This document shows, piece by piece, positions 31,657 to 44,588 of a DNA stretch of 64,000 bases. The DNA is from Hyperoplus lanceolatus (lineage: Eukaryota > Chordata > Actinopteri > Uranoscopiformes > Ammodytidae): the NCBI GenBank assembly GCA_026929865.2, contig CM049400.1, forward strand, positions 25,014,501 through 25,078,500, written 5' to 3'. The notes under the pieces are model-generated. The model did not search any database. It had not been told where the DNA came from and was given only the letters and a program-made list of their open reading frames with translations. Each line of letters starts with the position of its first letter. Positions within the stretch are counted from its first letter, which is position 1. Both the position numbers and the translations under genes were made by a program.

Positions 31657-34600
31657 ATAATCCTTACTGGGTCTGGTGCTAAAATGTTTTAATTTGTGTT
31701 TTCTGTGAGGGATGTGATAAATGTTTGGAGTAAATTGCATTACCTTGGGAAAGGAGGCTGGATTGCTTGATTGCTCTGACCTTAGCTGTACGTTAGGATG
31801 CCCACCTAGTAAAAGCATCCGATTAAAATTCATTTGGACAGTTTTTTGCTGTGGTAAGGCAGTATGTATTTATAGAAGTTGTGAGGAAAAGCAGGGAGGC
31901 ATGGCTGTCTCAGCTTAATGTTCCCTAAAGCAAAGCTTAATAAGCAGCAAAAGAACAGAGCTTGGATCTTGTAGCCGCACAAGTGTTGTGAGGTAAACTG
32001 GCTATAGATCGTTGGATCCATGCAAAACCTGCTGCATATGCCTGTGATTGTTTTCTTTATTATGATACAGCAGAAATTAATCAAATGTTGGAGAAAGGAT
32101 AACAAATCTTGTGTCATAAATCAATGAAATGTATGCTCCGACTCTCATTTCCCATGTCAATACAGGTTGAACACATTAATCAAAGTTTATTTTCCATTTG
32201 TCTTAGCCTTAGTAAGAGTGTTGAAGTTGTAAAGCTTGTTTTCATAAATTCTTCCATATCTAAATTAGGCACAGCAGCAGCAGTTTTTTTTTACACATCA
32301 AGGGAGCAAGGAAATCCCCTTTTTAGTATTTTCAGTCAGGCAACACTAAAAACTCTGACAAAACAACTGACCACAAGTAGAGTTTTATTTTTTTCTTCCA
32401 TTCTGTATTTGGCCTGCAGAAAGCAACGAAAGATGTCTGTTGCTCATATAATGGGTTGACAAATGTATGTGTTTACATCATTTTTCCTATCTATTTTTAT
32501 TCAATTCTGCTTTCATATAGCATCCAGTGGTTTGGATTTTTTTTAAATGCTTTTAGAACCCTCAAAAGATTCAAACAATGTTGTTCTTTTTCTGGTTTTG
32601 AACAAACATGGAATCGAATATTTATTCAGTGAAAATTGCTGAATCGTATGGCTGTTTTCGGCTTCACAGATGACAGGAACAAGGTGGAATGCTCAAGCAC
32701 AAGTTTGCCCCCACCTCACCTCTTTAAAAACGTATCAAGCGTGGATCTGAATTCCAGGTTTGTTTTGGTTCAAATCCAAAACTGGTGTTAAAATCCAACA
32801 GTAAGCTGTCAAAACCCATGAAGGTCTTTCAGACTCTCCCTCTAATGTAAAGATTTTTTTGACTTGTTTGTGGTTAAACTGTAGTAGAAGGGGAGTCGGG
32901 TAGACCCACCCAGAAGAATAAAAGCTAAGCCTTAAGGAGCATTGACCCCCAGACCATAAGCCCTTCATTACTACAGCTCACTGCTAATTAGTGTGGACAA
33001 GACAGTCCTGAACCCGGAAAACTGTCCAACCCTCCTCAAAACAGGGCAGTGGCTCTAACAGCCACTTCTAGTTCCCCACTTCTATAAATCAGAGGTCAAG
33101 AGGCAAGGAACCTCTTGGTGCCGTTCACCCATACACACCCAATAAACCAACACCTCCCTCTGGAAAACAACAAGAACTCCTAAGCTGGAAAGAAGAGCAT
33201 ACAATGTTTTTGCCCTCTATTGAAGCTAAAATGTTACCATATGCTCTCCTGACTGTACAGCCCCTCGATTTTATCCTAGCCTGATCTTGACTGTATTGAC
33301 CACAGACCACATCCTCCGCAGCATGTGTGACCATTTTTAAATCCGGTTGTGAGCTAAAATTAGTTGGGCAGATGTATTTTGAGAAACACATTATTTCAAA
33401 ATTAGATTTAATTTTTAATCATCCCTTGAATTATATAACGATCACTGCTGTCATCACCTTTTCATCGCATCGTCATCCAGTTATTTTTCAGAGGGCAATA
33501 ATGTTGTTTGAGACAAGGCAACAGACTTCCATATTCTGTCAATAATTGCAATATGGTCCGCCGATCATGTTTGCAATCAGCTATTGACACCAAGTGGAGG
33601 CACTGGCATTGATTTTGACTAATATACACCATAGCACTGTGGGATGTTCTTTCTCTTTTTCTCTCTGCGTTGTCATGGATATCACAGTGGAATGGTAAAT
33701 GTCCTAATGTATAATTGTGAATAGGAAAGCAGAAATAGCCTGAAGAGTCGTTCAAAAGTAGACGGCAACTTATTGTCATGGTCTTCTTTTGTAGGTTGTC
33801 CAAAAGTAGATAATTTTTCTGCTAAACAGGAAAATGCTTTTTACTCATTCTGCCTATTTTGGCTTCCACACAACCACAGCCATCATGTTACTTCACAGTG
33901 CCCGTGTTTTCCACTGAGTCTTAAGAACGCACTGTCCTCCCATACCACATGCATAGATCATGTTGGGAATGTTTAGGACCTTCTCAAATGGCCTCCTTCC
34001 TTAATAGGTACAGAGACCTTTTGATGTCACACTGAAACTGAATCTGCAGATGTGTTAGTACGCACATCTGCAAAAACTTTGTGCGGGGGCCTTTCTAATT
34101 TTATAGGTGTAACCCTTAGTTACCATGGTCAACTTCATTCTCAATGTGAATTTTTTTTGTATGTAAAGCTTTGAAAACGTTTTCATTTAGCCAGTCTGAT
34201 AAAGATTGTTTTAGTTTCAAGTTCTTGTTGCTTACGAACAGATAAAACTGGATCTTCATTTCAGTTGATTAGAATTAATTTGTCATTTAATTGATCCTTT
34301 GGCTAGCTACAGTAGAAGATTCTTTGGATGTTTGTAGCATACAATTGAGTTGTGTGGAGGGAGCACATACTTCCTGTACCATCATATAGAGCTATTGGGA
34401 TTTAACCACATGGACTGCCAAACCAAAACAATGGGCTGACACCAGATGAAAACTGCAGAGTTGGTGTTGATTCCCAAGTGTTTATTACAATATTAGAAAG
34501 TAAATCCCATCCATATCACACGAAATGGCCTGATCTATTGTTAATACTTTGAAAAATTCACTCTTTGTCAATGCCAACGTAATGCTACTTCAGCAATACT

Positions 34601-36596
34601 AAAAGTATACATCGTGATATGTGCTAATTGCAGTCCATTCTACCCCAGGGAACATGGTAATACATCACTCCAAATGATTGCAGTGAAGACAGTGTATGCT
34701 TATGGGGTTATTGTTGACAGTGCTTTATGGATATCATTGTAGTAATATAACTGATCTAAGTGGTTGAGTTATTTTCTTTAATTAGATAATAATTAAAAAA
34801 AATATGTCAACAACTTTGCTTTCACATAATGCAATGCCAATTTATTTAAATGTATTTCCCTTTCAGCCGTGGCTTAAGCACCACATGAAAGAAAAACTTG
34901 CAGTGCATGCGTTAAAGTTACTATTCGCAAAGGAATCAAGTATATCAAAGCTACAGGCCTCTCAAGTATTGAATAGTCGTGAAGTGAATATTAAAGCCCA
35001 TCCATATAGTTCCGCACAACATCATTCTTTTAACACTGTTAAATCAATACTTAATTTCTTCCCTTAAATGTGTAGCCAGCCTACGTGCAGAACAGTATGG
35101 GCATGTGTGAAGGGATACCAAAGAAAAATGGTGCCATTGGTCTGCCCCAAGACCGCACAGAATCCATCTGCTGCCAACAGTGCCTCCAGTAATTATAGAG
35201 CAGAGCTGTGGGGACTGACTCTCTCCAGGCTAAACTGAAACTAAACCCCACTATTTCATGCTCGGCATTTGCTCTTTTCAGTAAATGAGTACCCTGTGAT
35301 TAAAAAATGTTATTTTTGGGCTGTAGCTTGACTCTTTCCTGTTTATAGTACTGCCTGGCTGAGTTTGAAATGTAGAATAACTGTCCACTACATTAAGCCA
35401 CAGTAGCTTTGAAGACTGCTGTTGACACTGCAGCTCTTCTATTTACACATATTGTCTAATGCCTTGTTTAAGCTCTGCTGCCGTCAATATGTTTGATTCA
35501 TATATTGTCGAGATACTTTCTACAGCTACTAAACTTCCCTTACTCAGCATAATCGATTCTACATCTCTTAATAGTATGATATTGGGAGGCATAAGAACTG
35601 GATCTTGAATTCATTTGTCAGTTTAGTGATGTAGGGTTTACTTCTAACAGTGGGGAACAGTGAAGCCTGTAATTCTTATTGGAAAGTTTACTGAGCCATC
35701 TGCCCCCAGGCCATGCAGATCACAAGCAACACTGACCAGGCTCTACTTTGTTTGAAAGACTGTGTGGAAGTTAATGTGGGCTGCTGTAATTTGCCATCAT
35801 GATGGGTGGGTGGCATCTTTTGTATGTCATTAGATGGCAAACCAGCCTACTGGAGCCTGTGTAGACTTTGCTTTACCCTGTGTAACATCCTTCTTTATCT
35901 TTCTGTGGCCCAAATGCAAAATGTTGAACCACTTTTTCACAGTTCTACAGTTTGGACTAGTTCTCCCTTTGCACAGTTTGATAATATTATTTCCATATTG
36001 TGAATCTTTCGTGCCTCCAAGCAGTATTCTCTTTTCTACCCAGCCAATACATACTTTATCTTAGCTGCTCTCATGTTTTTTGCAGGTGAAGACTTCTCTG
36101 AACCTTTTACAGCAGGAGTTATTCTTCAATAAGAACCATATCCATTAAATATGTATATGAGATCCTGGAGAATACTTGTCAAAATCCCTTTTTCTCAAAA
36201 AAAGTGAAGATCTCCTCACGATGCGCTACCCGTCCGTACTGTGTGCGTTGAAAACTTATCTGGTGTTATTACACAGCCTTTAGGCTTGGTGAACGGGTAT
36301 GTTCTCATTTAAAGTGGGCCCCGTTGTTAAAATACCCTTTCTGTACATACCCGTTTACAGAGCCTATGCTTTGTGTAAACACTGGAATTTTTTTCTTCAT
36401 CGCACACACAGTATGGGCAGGTAACAGATTGTAAAATATTTACTGATTTTGCATTATCCGGAATCGCTGACTCCAACGTTAACCATTTAAAAGATAGACC
36501 AAGTGTTATGGATGGTTTATGTTCTACTGGCAAGCCCGGTTTTCTGAAATTGATCAATCTCCCCCCCCCCCCTTCTCTCCTCTCTGTTGTCAATAG
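31657..36596. other. intron upstream of WW exon, no recognised feature
   Basis: No exon matching the first WW domain or the start of the second was found. The last bases before 36597 are a long pyrimidine tract containing about 12 consecutive C. Confidence 0.45.
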
Positions 36597-36680
36597 TCAC
36601 AATGAGCGGAAGGTGACCTGCAAGCATCCTGTCTCAAGCTTACCCTCACAAGACAACTGCATCTTTGTCGTCAACGAACA
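36597..36680 (+). CDS. plekha5: plekha5 coding exon: C-terminal half of second WW domain
   Basis: This exon encodes the end of the second WW domain plus a short linker. The first base completes an Asn codon, then 27 codons read HNERKVTCKHPV followed by SQDNCIFVVNE, and the exon stops two bases into a Gln codon. HNERKVTCKHPV and NCIFVVNEQ match vertebrate PLEKHA5 closely and differ from PLEKHA7 and PLEKHA6 as I know them. The acceptor is CAATAG after a long C/T tract that includes a run of about 12 C; the donor is GTAAGT. The entry phase (two bases of the codon upstream) requires a preceding exon that I cannot find in the window. In the family, the tandem WW domains bind proline-rich partners such as PDZD11 at cell junctions. 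Only this half-domain is visible, so its activity is inferred from the family. Confidence 0.92.
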
Positions 36681-39600
36681 GTAAGTCTCTTGTTTTTGCT
36701 TTCAGAATGCCACTGGGTTGCATGTTTGAGCAATACAGTATGCTGTTGCAACACAGTCTATTCCAAGTCCTGCCCTTTCTTTTCAAATCCTCCTCTATGC
36801 AGTTTTTCTCAGAAAAAAAATCCTTAGAAAATAGGAACTTATCTACAGGATAAAAATGACACTTTTAATATACTTATTAGATAGTCATAATATTAAAGAG
36901 GTTTTATTTATTGCATAATTGGGTGGCTGTTTTCAACGAATGCCAAATGGGGTTAACAATCTTGAGGTTAAGGGCTGACCATGAAAAAGCCATTGTATCA
37001 TGTAAACATCAGTGAGTAGGAATGCAATGATACCCAGTGTCTCCCTGCCTCGTTATAACTTGGACAAGAGTTCATTGCCTTATGTCAGTCGTCAGAAGTT
37101 TAAAGGTTGTCGCCAAACAATTTTACGTCCATGTGATCATCCACACTGCTTTCAGCACCACAGTTATCACATGCCTGCCTACATGACTGGATCAAGTCAT
37201 CTTGAACTTCCACTTCAAGGAAAATTACTCTATGAATCAGTCAGACTAAATCCAATTTTCACTTTTTCCCACCTTTTACCCTACCCCCATGGGCTATTTA
37301 TAGCAAGGTGTAGACAAAGTCAATTACTTCAGAGACATGCAGGGTGTCCATTCCATTCCAACACAGAAAAAAGAGGGCAGAATCCAATCCACTAAATACA
37401 TGTACTAGACTGTTTTGCCTCAACTTTCACCTCCCAACCTAGTAGCCATATTAGCTTAATGTTGCGCAACATATCAGATCCACTCGGTTTCTCACTTCCC
37501 GTAGAAAGCCCTGTCATAGCAGATTCCCCATGACGTTAAGTCATCACAACTGGTGTCATTTACTTTATTGAGCAATGCATTGCTTATTGAAATATGTGCT
37601 GCCAAATTCCCTCAGTTTCATCTTTTTTCAATTTGTGGCTTAGAAATTAAAATGCTGGTTAGACTAGAATGTGATATATTGCCTTTTTTTCTCTCTAAAT
37701 TCTTGTGAGCTGCATCACGCAGGGATGGAATAATGGTAAAAGCGTTGTGAAGAAGTGTGTTGTGCCAGAACTGTCACACTGCACTCTCTTGACACATTCC
37801 TCCCCTCAGTGTGTTACTCTCACATCTCTGCTGTTTTTCACGCCCAGAGGAGCAACGTGCCGCTGCAAGATGATATCTCATTTAGCAATTAGTGTTGTAT
37901 TGCTGTGATACAATCTGCAAAATGAATCTCTATCGGATGTATCAGAGGTCAACATCGGAGAAGCCACATCAAGATGGTTAACCTACTGCTTGACTTTATT
38001 TCTTAAGTTTAAAAGTGCGTTTCATCCAACAGTTGGCTCCTTTCAAGCAAAAGTAATAAGGGGGGGAAATCTTAACGCTGGACCAGTAATACGAGGCAAA
38101 GACGGATTTAAGCTGCCACAGGGATAAAGAGGCCATGCCCAAAATCACTGACTAATCTGCTCTGCACTTTAAGTAAATCCGAAACACGAAATTTAGTAAG
38201 AATTTGCCCTTATCATTTGTAGAACCAGTCTAGTATATCATGTAAAGACAGCTACAATATAAACAGAAAAGCTGAATGGAATACAGTAGGAGTTTTTAAA
38301 TAACATATTCAAAAAAACAAAAGAGCCTTTTCTAATCAAAGACTGCATGTGTATCCCATCTTAGGTCTCCCACATTGTGTGAAACTTCTTTACACTTCCA
38401 TGATGAATTTCATAATGTTGAGAGGTTGAGTCATCTTCCAGTAAAGCGTCAACCCGCTAAAATGGGCCAATATACTGCAGCTGGACCGTGCTGATGTAGA
38501 TAAGCCAAACCTTGAGCACAACCAGAACAGATGAATAAGTGATGCCTGGGTTGCCCTTGTCACAGTCTGTGGAGTAAGTACACAATGCCACAGTTGGATA
38601 AATGCGTGGCAGGAACATACCGAGCAGACACCTCTGTGTTGTTATTGAGGGATCAATTTAAGCTATTACTTATACATCAGCCTCTACTAATCTGCTTTAG
38701 CATTGTTCATTTGGTATACAAATACATACATCTCTTCACTCAGACTATGCTATGCTAGGATGTTCGTTACAGCTCAAGTCATGGCTCAGTGCTGTCTTTG
38801 AGAAGGGGCTACTCCCACCTTAGTGAATGTCAGTCTCAGCATTCTGCCATCAATACTGTACATGTCTGTGCCTATTTCCAGTGGTCCACATGCCCATGTG
38901 CAGGCTGACAGTGGAATGTTTGTATAACTCACATGTAAAGCATGTTTACCAAAAGTTGAACTGACCTCGTGGTGTTCTGGGAAATTCACGTCTAGCAAAA
39001 TGACAACATGAAATACTGTAACATGTTTACCATGTAGATTTTACCATGCAGTTTTTGTTTCCTTGTTAACTTTTGAGTTTTGCTTGATACGGCTCAGGAC
39101 AGCCTTGTCTGAGAATTCCCTATTGTTATCTTTATAGTTCAAAATCAAATAAGTCCTTGCTTGAAGTAAAACAGTTTTAGTTAAATGTTTTACAGGAGAA
39201 CATTTTTTTTTCCTCAAAACCAAGATACTGGGTTTTCTGGGTTTTTGTAATGCAAACACGTAAACTCTAGAAACACTCAAGAAAATATATTGTAATCAGG
39301 ATGTAAAGATTTATTTGTCTGATTCAACGTTTTTCAGACTCTCTTGGAAATGGCCAAATTAATAGATTCTGTAGATAACAAAAAATATACTGCCCATATA
39401 TCCAGCTAGTCTTAAAAAAAAAAGATAATTTGTCAAGCGATTTGAACTTTCATTCTCAACCAATGTATCTTTTCTCTGTTTTGTAGTGTGAAATTTGGAA
39501 AATTGTGTCAACCATCCTTTAGCAGGTAATACACTATACTAGGTGTATATGGATGAGCGTGTGCGTGTTCCACATTTGTATTTTATGTAAACCCTTGGAC

Positions 39601-41609
39601 ATGTCTGTCTGTTAACAGTCCTTGTTGTTACACACTAACAACAAACCGTGGGTGTGTTTTGAATGGTGGTTTGCCTGATGACCTGTTATGCATTTACAAG
39701 CCAAAGTCCTGTAAGGTGCATTTTACTGTCTGAACCATTTATTGTGTCTTATGTACAACTAACATCAGAGAGATAATTTCTCACCTTTCTTTAGCTGAAG
39801 GTGAGCTTTGAGTTGTACTGGCTTGATATTGAAAGCAGAGCCTTCGGACATGTCTTTCCCATGCCGATTAGGTTATTTCATTGGCAAATATCCTGATTTT
39901 CACAGAAAGCATTGATACTGCTCTTCTGTCTGGTTGTAGGGTTCTATCAATTTTCTTTATAAAAATAATGGGCAAAAAAACAACTAAACTGTGCACAATG
40001 ATACACAGTAATTTACTGAACAATTATATTTATCGAGTATGCTAATCTTCCCAAGCTTTATCATTAGCTGTGGTGTTCCATGCTGCCTGATTTGGAAATG
40101 CAATCTAGAGCAAAAATGATAATTGTGACTTACTGCTGTATATATTGAGGGGACCGTATACAAAATGTATACACTGTTACCAATACCTCAATCTGTCCGT
40201 GATTGCCTTGTCTTTTGTTATTTAAAATGATAAAGGTCAGGTTCTCCAGCAGCACCAAAACAAAAGTGTTTGAAAGCACTCTTGATTCTTTAGAAACGCT
40301 GTGTGGTCATTTTAAAATGCACCCTCAGCCGATCAGTTCAGCGTTTCCCCCCCTGTGTGCTTAGAGCGCCAGGCTTCAGTGGCAGTGTAATCCCCCCTCA
40401 CTCTTTTTGCACCACAGACCCACACTCAGATAGAGACACACACAAAATCAATGCCTGAACAGGCAGGGATGCAGCACTGTCATACATATGGACTAATATG
40501 TGGAATTGGTTAAAGAGGTTTTGTCTCGTGGAAGATAACGCAAGAAAACATGAGACCAACACTGCTTGTTTATGTACGCAACTCAATAAGACACGTTGTA
40601 TACATTATTTGATTGATCTCTACCACAGGTGTTTTAGCGGCATTCAAGTAAGTTTGGCATATGTTGAGCTGGATAGTAAATTCATTCATTTGACTGTTAA
40701 TCTTTTTTTAGGTCGGAATTAGTGTTACTTAAGGTTATAATACACAATATGACGGAAAATGTTAAAACGGAATGTAGATTTCATTATGAAACTGAATAAG
40801 GTTTTAACCTTAATAATTTTTTTCTGTTTGTATTTATTCAGGAGGTTAACCATCTTGTTTTTCTTTAAGGCTCCTTTTTGAGATTCATTGAGTTTGCTGT
40901 TGACATGGAGCCGTTACAAAGACAAAGATGGTTGTTGTGTAGCTCTGTTATTTTGCCACAACTATTATTGTGTCTGTACATCACAGTAGTATCCCCTGTG
41001 GGTTGGTGCTGTCAGGAGGCAGGCACCAACTTACACACCAACTTACACAAGAAAATAGTCATTTGGAGCAGACAGACACTTAAAACAACAAGCTGTGGAT
41101 ATGAACGGTGACATTTGGAAGCCACTAAGAGTGACGTTCTATCTCAAAATATAGATGTGAAGCATTTGGTGGTCCCCATTGCGTGTGTGTATGGTATATT
41201 TACTGTTAGTTGTTGAGAAATAAATACTGGAGAGGCCTAGACAGGGAATGCTTTCGATCAAATCCTTTTCCTCTGAATAATTCCCATCATCAAGGATTTA
41301 TAGAAAGTATTTACAACTACTTTGTATGAGCACAGTATTTCTTTTTCAATACATGTTCTTATTGAAGCAAGTTGAAACTACTGCCAAATCAATGAGTCAG
41401 AAAAATGACCTAAGTGCAATTTAAAATTGGAAATGTTGGTACAATAGAACATTTTTAGTGGGAGGCTTTCTCCGATTTATCTTTTGTCCTGCTAACATTA
41501 TTTTTTCTTCCTTGCATGATTCACGTTGAGAAATAAACAAATCAATCACTAAATATGATTTCTTTCTTTTTAAAATATTTTTTTGGCATTTTCTATGATT
41601 TATGTATAG
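36681..41609. other. plekha5: plekha5 intron, no recognised feature
   Basis: Begins GTAAGT. No repeats or exons recognised in this part of a 6.9-kb intron. Confidence 0.6.
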
Positions 41610-41750
41610 TGTAGAGAGAAATAGATAAAGTGGGGCAGAGAGGGGAATAACATGCAGGGAACTGACCACGGGTCGGATTAGAACCGGGTCTGCTGCGAGG
41701 ACAGAGCCTCATGGGGGGGATGCTCTAACCACTACACCAGGACTGCCCCC
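41610..41750 (-). mobile_element. tRNA-derived SINE fragment, minus orientation
   Basis: On the minus strand it begins GGGGGCAGTCCTGGTGTAGT with GGTTAGAGC (A-box region) and has GGTTCTAATCC (B box) near 41670-41690. This differs from families A and B. The tail, including GCATGTTATTCCCC on the minus strand, is typical of an abundant fish SINE. It lies in the plekha5 intron. Confidence 0.7.
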
Positions 41751-43549
41751 CATTACATTGACTAACATCTTCATTTATCATAGACAAAAGTACAATTATA
41801 TAGTTATTATATACGTTACTTTCATGGTATTGCATGTAATTGTCTTTTTTTATGTGATTGTAGTAAAAAAAAAACATTGTTGATTTAACATTTAAGTTTG
41901 AAACCCAAATAAAATATCAATTATACTGCACAAGATATTGAAAGTTGTGCATGAGAGCTGTAATGCAACATCATTTCTCCTACTGTTCACTTTGTGCCTG
42001 CCGTCACAGGCCAGTCTTTACACTTACACAGCCACTTTGGCACACTCACTACTGGTCAATATCACTGCATACAGATTGATTATCAGTCTCCAACTAATTA
42101 TCAACAAAGCCCCAACACATACAAACACACTGCAGTTTAGAGCCTGGAAATGATCAGTAAGCCACACAGAGGATCAAATAGGCCAATATCTCTCTTACAC
42201 CTCAGTCAATCCACTCATATCCACCCTTCCCAACCTTTTTCGTATTCATGACAAGTCGACACACCATTGATTACTAAGGATAAGGCCTGTCACTGGAAGC
42301 GCTGAATAATGGAGCCAGCTCATTAGACGAAGAAGGAAGCAAATCTCAGTGGTTACTCATCACTCTCTGTCTGCACAATCATCTACAGTACTTCAGAGCA
42401 GTGAGCTGAAATGTTGTGCTTTTCAACTCGAGAGAGCACAAGTCACCTTGTCTACCTAACGACTTTCTTGATGTTGTCTCCAAAAATGTGTCCCCCCTAA
42501 ACTGAAGCCCCTTCTATAGTCAGTCAGCCAGCAAACTCTAGTGATTAGACAAATCTCTTCAAATACATAATCATCTTTTTGACCTTGCAAAAATAAGATT
42601 CCAAGTTCATAAAAGTATGATATTGCTGCTACCATGTAACATTTCTTCTAATTTTCATTGTTTAATTTCACGAAAAAATTTTGGAGAGACTGCAGGTTTT
42701 ATTAGACCTGTCACCGTGCTGCACGGGAATGACACCCTGTGTGTGTTGCCTGCTGTTGTGAGCCACGCTGATGTTATCCCTTGTGATCCCTTTTCGTGTC
42801 TGTGCACCTTGAATCTAACAGCATGGAGTCTGAATTGTTTAACCTTTTTAAATCTACCCTTTGAATATCCTTCCTTGGATTGTCTTTGTGTTGAAGAGAT
42901 GGAGAAATTGAAATATTGATCTAGCTGGTAAAGATGAATGGCACGTTACATGTAGAATGATAAATTAATGAATGTGTTTATTATTATTGATTGTCAAATG
43001 AGTGCCTCATGTATGCTGAATCTAATCTCATGTATGCTGAATCTATGAATGTGAGGTAATTGATCAAATAGGCAGATGAGAAGTGGGAGATGCAGTGCAG
43101 AAATGGCAGATTATGTCCCATGTCGCTGATCAGAAACCAGTAGAGATTACATTTGTTTCACCACTGCTGTAGTCTTCCTGCTCTACTCTGGTTCCCCTGC
43201 CTTTTTCCCTCTAGTCCACAACATTGTTCCCTTCCTTAAGAATGTAGGACATCTCCATGGGCCCGACTGACTTTGCACACCATGTTAAGTTGTTAGAGAA
43301 CTGGGAATGTATCTGCAGTGACAGACAGTAATTGGCCCGATTCATAGGCCCATGTTGAGATGTCATTATAACGGAAAGTTTGAATTTCAGAGGAATGACA
43401 GGGGAACAGACAATAAAGTTTGCTTGCATCCTTACCTTCCTTATTTAATCGAGGTCATCGGCCTCAAATCGCCAGGCTTTATTTCTGACTGATTATTTTC
43501 CTTCATGCTCACGTCGTGCTTTGTGTCTTTTGTCCAGATCTGTCTCCAG
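41751..43549. other. plekha5: plekha5 intron end, one short tandem repeat
   Basis: At about 43006-43045 a 20-base unit (CTCATGTATGCTGAATCTAA) occurs twice. Otherwise nothing was recognised before the TCTCCAG acceptor. Confidence 0.55.
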
Positions 43550-43658
43550 AGTGCCGGCGAATGAGAAGAAGGAACGGCCTCTAAACACCATGAGTGAGGT
43601 CTCCAACTACACAGGCGGGTCGGACTATGCCGCCAACCCTAGTAACCCAGCAGGAAGG
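43550..43658 (+). CDS. plekha5: plekha5 coding exon: linker between WW and PH domains
   Basis: The first base completes the Gln codon left open by the previous exon. The next 36 codons read VPANEKKERPLNTMSEVSNY and continue to end in SNPAGR. The EKKERP and EVSNY-like segments and the hydrophilic composition match the PLEKHA5 linker that precedes the PH domain. The acceptor is TCTCCAG and the donor is GTGAGT; the exon ends on a codon boundary. An in-frame Met codon at 43590-43592 is the first internal ATG that could start a WW-less protein if transcription begins at the CpG-rich exon near 26.4 kb. The linker is probably disordered. The phase join on both sides and conservation with the mammalian protein make this a secure call. 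Confidence 0.93.
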
Positions 43659-43807
43659 GTGAGTACACACACATGAAAGCAGGATTGCCATGCATTTCTG
43701 TTAATTAAGCAAAGCAAAACAATTAAGTTGGGAGAACGGTCTTTTCCTTTTTTTTTTTTTTTTTGTGGATTGAGCCTAATGCTATTAATTTTAAACTGTG
43801 TTTTTAG

Positions 43808-43912
43808 CCCTCAAGACCTTCCAAGAAAATTCATAACTTTGGAAAGAGATCCAACTCCATCAGGAGGAATCCCAGTGCTCCAGTTATCAAGAAAAACTGG
43901 CTTTATAAACAG
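43808..43912 (+). CDS. plekha5: plekha5 coding exon: basic linker and start of PH domain
   Basis: Thirty-five complete codons lie between a TTTTTAG acceptor and a GTGAGT donor. The preceding intron is only 149 bases. The translation contains KKIHNFGKRSNSIRRNPSAP, then VIKKNWLYKQ. The KIHNFGKRSNS and RRNPSAPV segments are a hallmark of the PEPP subfamily (PLEKHA4, 5, 6, 7) immediately before the PH domain, and this version is closest to PLEKHA5. The final WLYKQ is beta strand 1 of the PH fold. The basic RRN/KK stretch probably contributes to membrane attraction, which is an inference. Both boundaries are phase 0, so skipping this exon alone would keep the frame but remove the first strand of the PH domain. 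Confidence 0.95.
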
Positions 43913-44536
43913 GTGAGTGAAATGACATGACTTCAAATAAAACATTTAGTCTCAGAAATCATGTAATGTATTGAGAAGTAGAAGTAAATAACATGACCAT
44001 CAGCCTCAGCTGTTTCCTTTAATGTTTCATTATGATTGCGTGACATAAGCTTGCTGAAGCATACAACTAAGATGGTGATATTGGTTAACATACATGCAAA
44101 ACATCAGCATGTTAAAATTTTTATACCGAGCATGTTAGTTTGCTGACATCTGCATTGAGCCGTATTTTCCGCTGTGCCAGAGTACAGAGTGCATACATGG
44201 CATTGTAATCCTCACTTCCTGTCTATATTTGCGTTTCTACAATAGCTAAAACACAACATAGAAAAACCAAAAAGATACCTAAAGTAACAAAAATACAGCA
44301 ACCTGTTTGTAGTGCAGCAAAAGGAAAAATGTTATTCAGATGCAAAACTAACATAAAAGTCGTTCCTGTCCTTCAGTCTGTTCTTTTTGTATTATTGGTA
44401 AGATATTTATGTTATACGCATATTTATAAGTTTAAGGTATGTTTGTTTGCAAATTTGCTTAGTAATTTATAATTATATGTAATAGATTTATCTATTTAGA
44501 ATTTTACTTTTATATAGATTGTAAAGTTATTTGTAT

Positions 44537-44588
44537 ACCACTTCCTCTTTTTAACACAATAGACCACTTTCTCTTTTTAACACAATAG
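44537..44588. repeat. two-copy 26-bp tandem repeat
   Basis: ACCACTTCCTCTTTTTAACA plus CAATAG is repeated with one change. It lies in the plekha5 intron just upstream of the nested hAT element. Confidence 0.85.

Noticed and set aside
34804..35067. 87-codon frame MSTTLLSHNAMPIYL
   Set aside because: AT-rich random composition, no domain, no splice context.
43728..43916. 62-codon frame starting MGERSFPFFFFF
   Set aside because: It reads through the short intron into the coding exon 43808-43912 in another frame; the exon's true frame gives the PEPP-family sequence.
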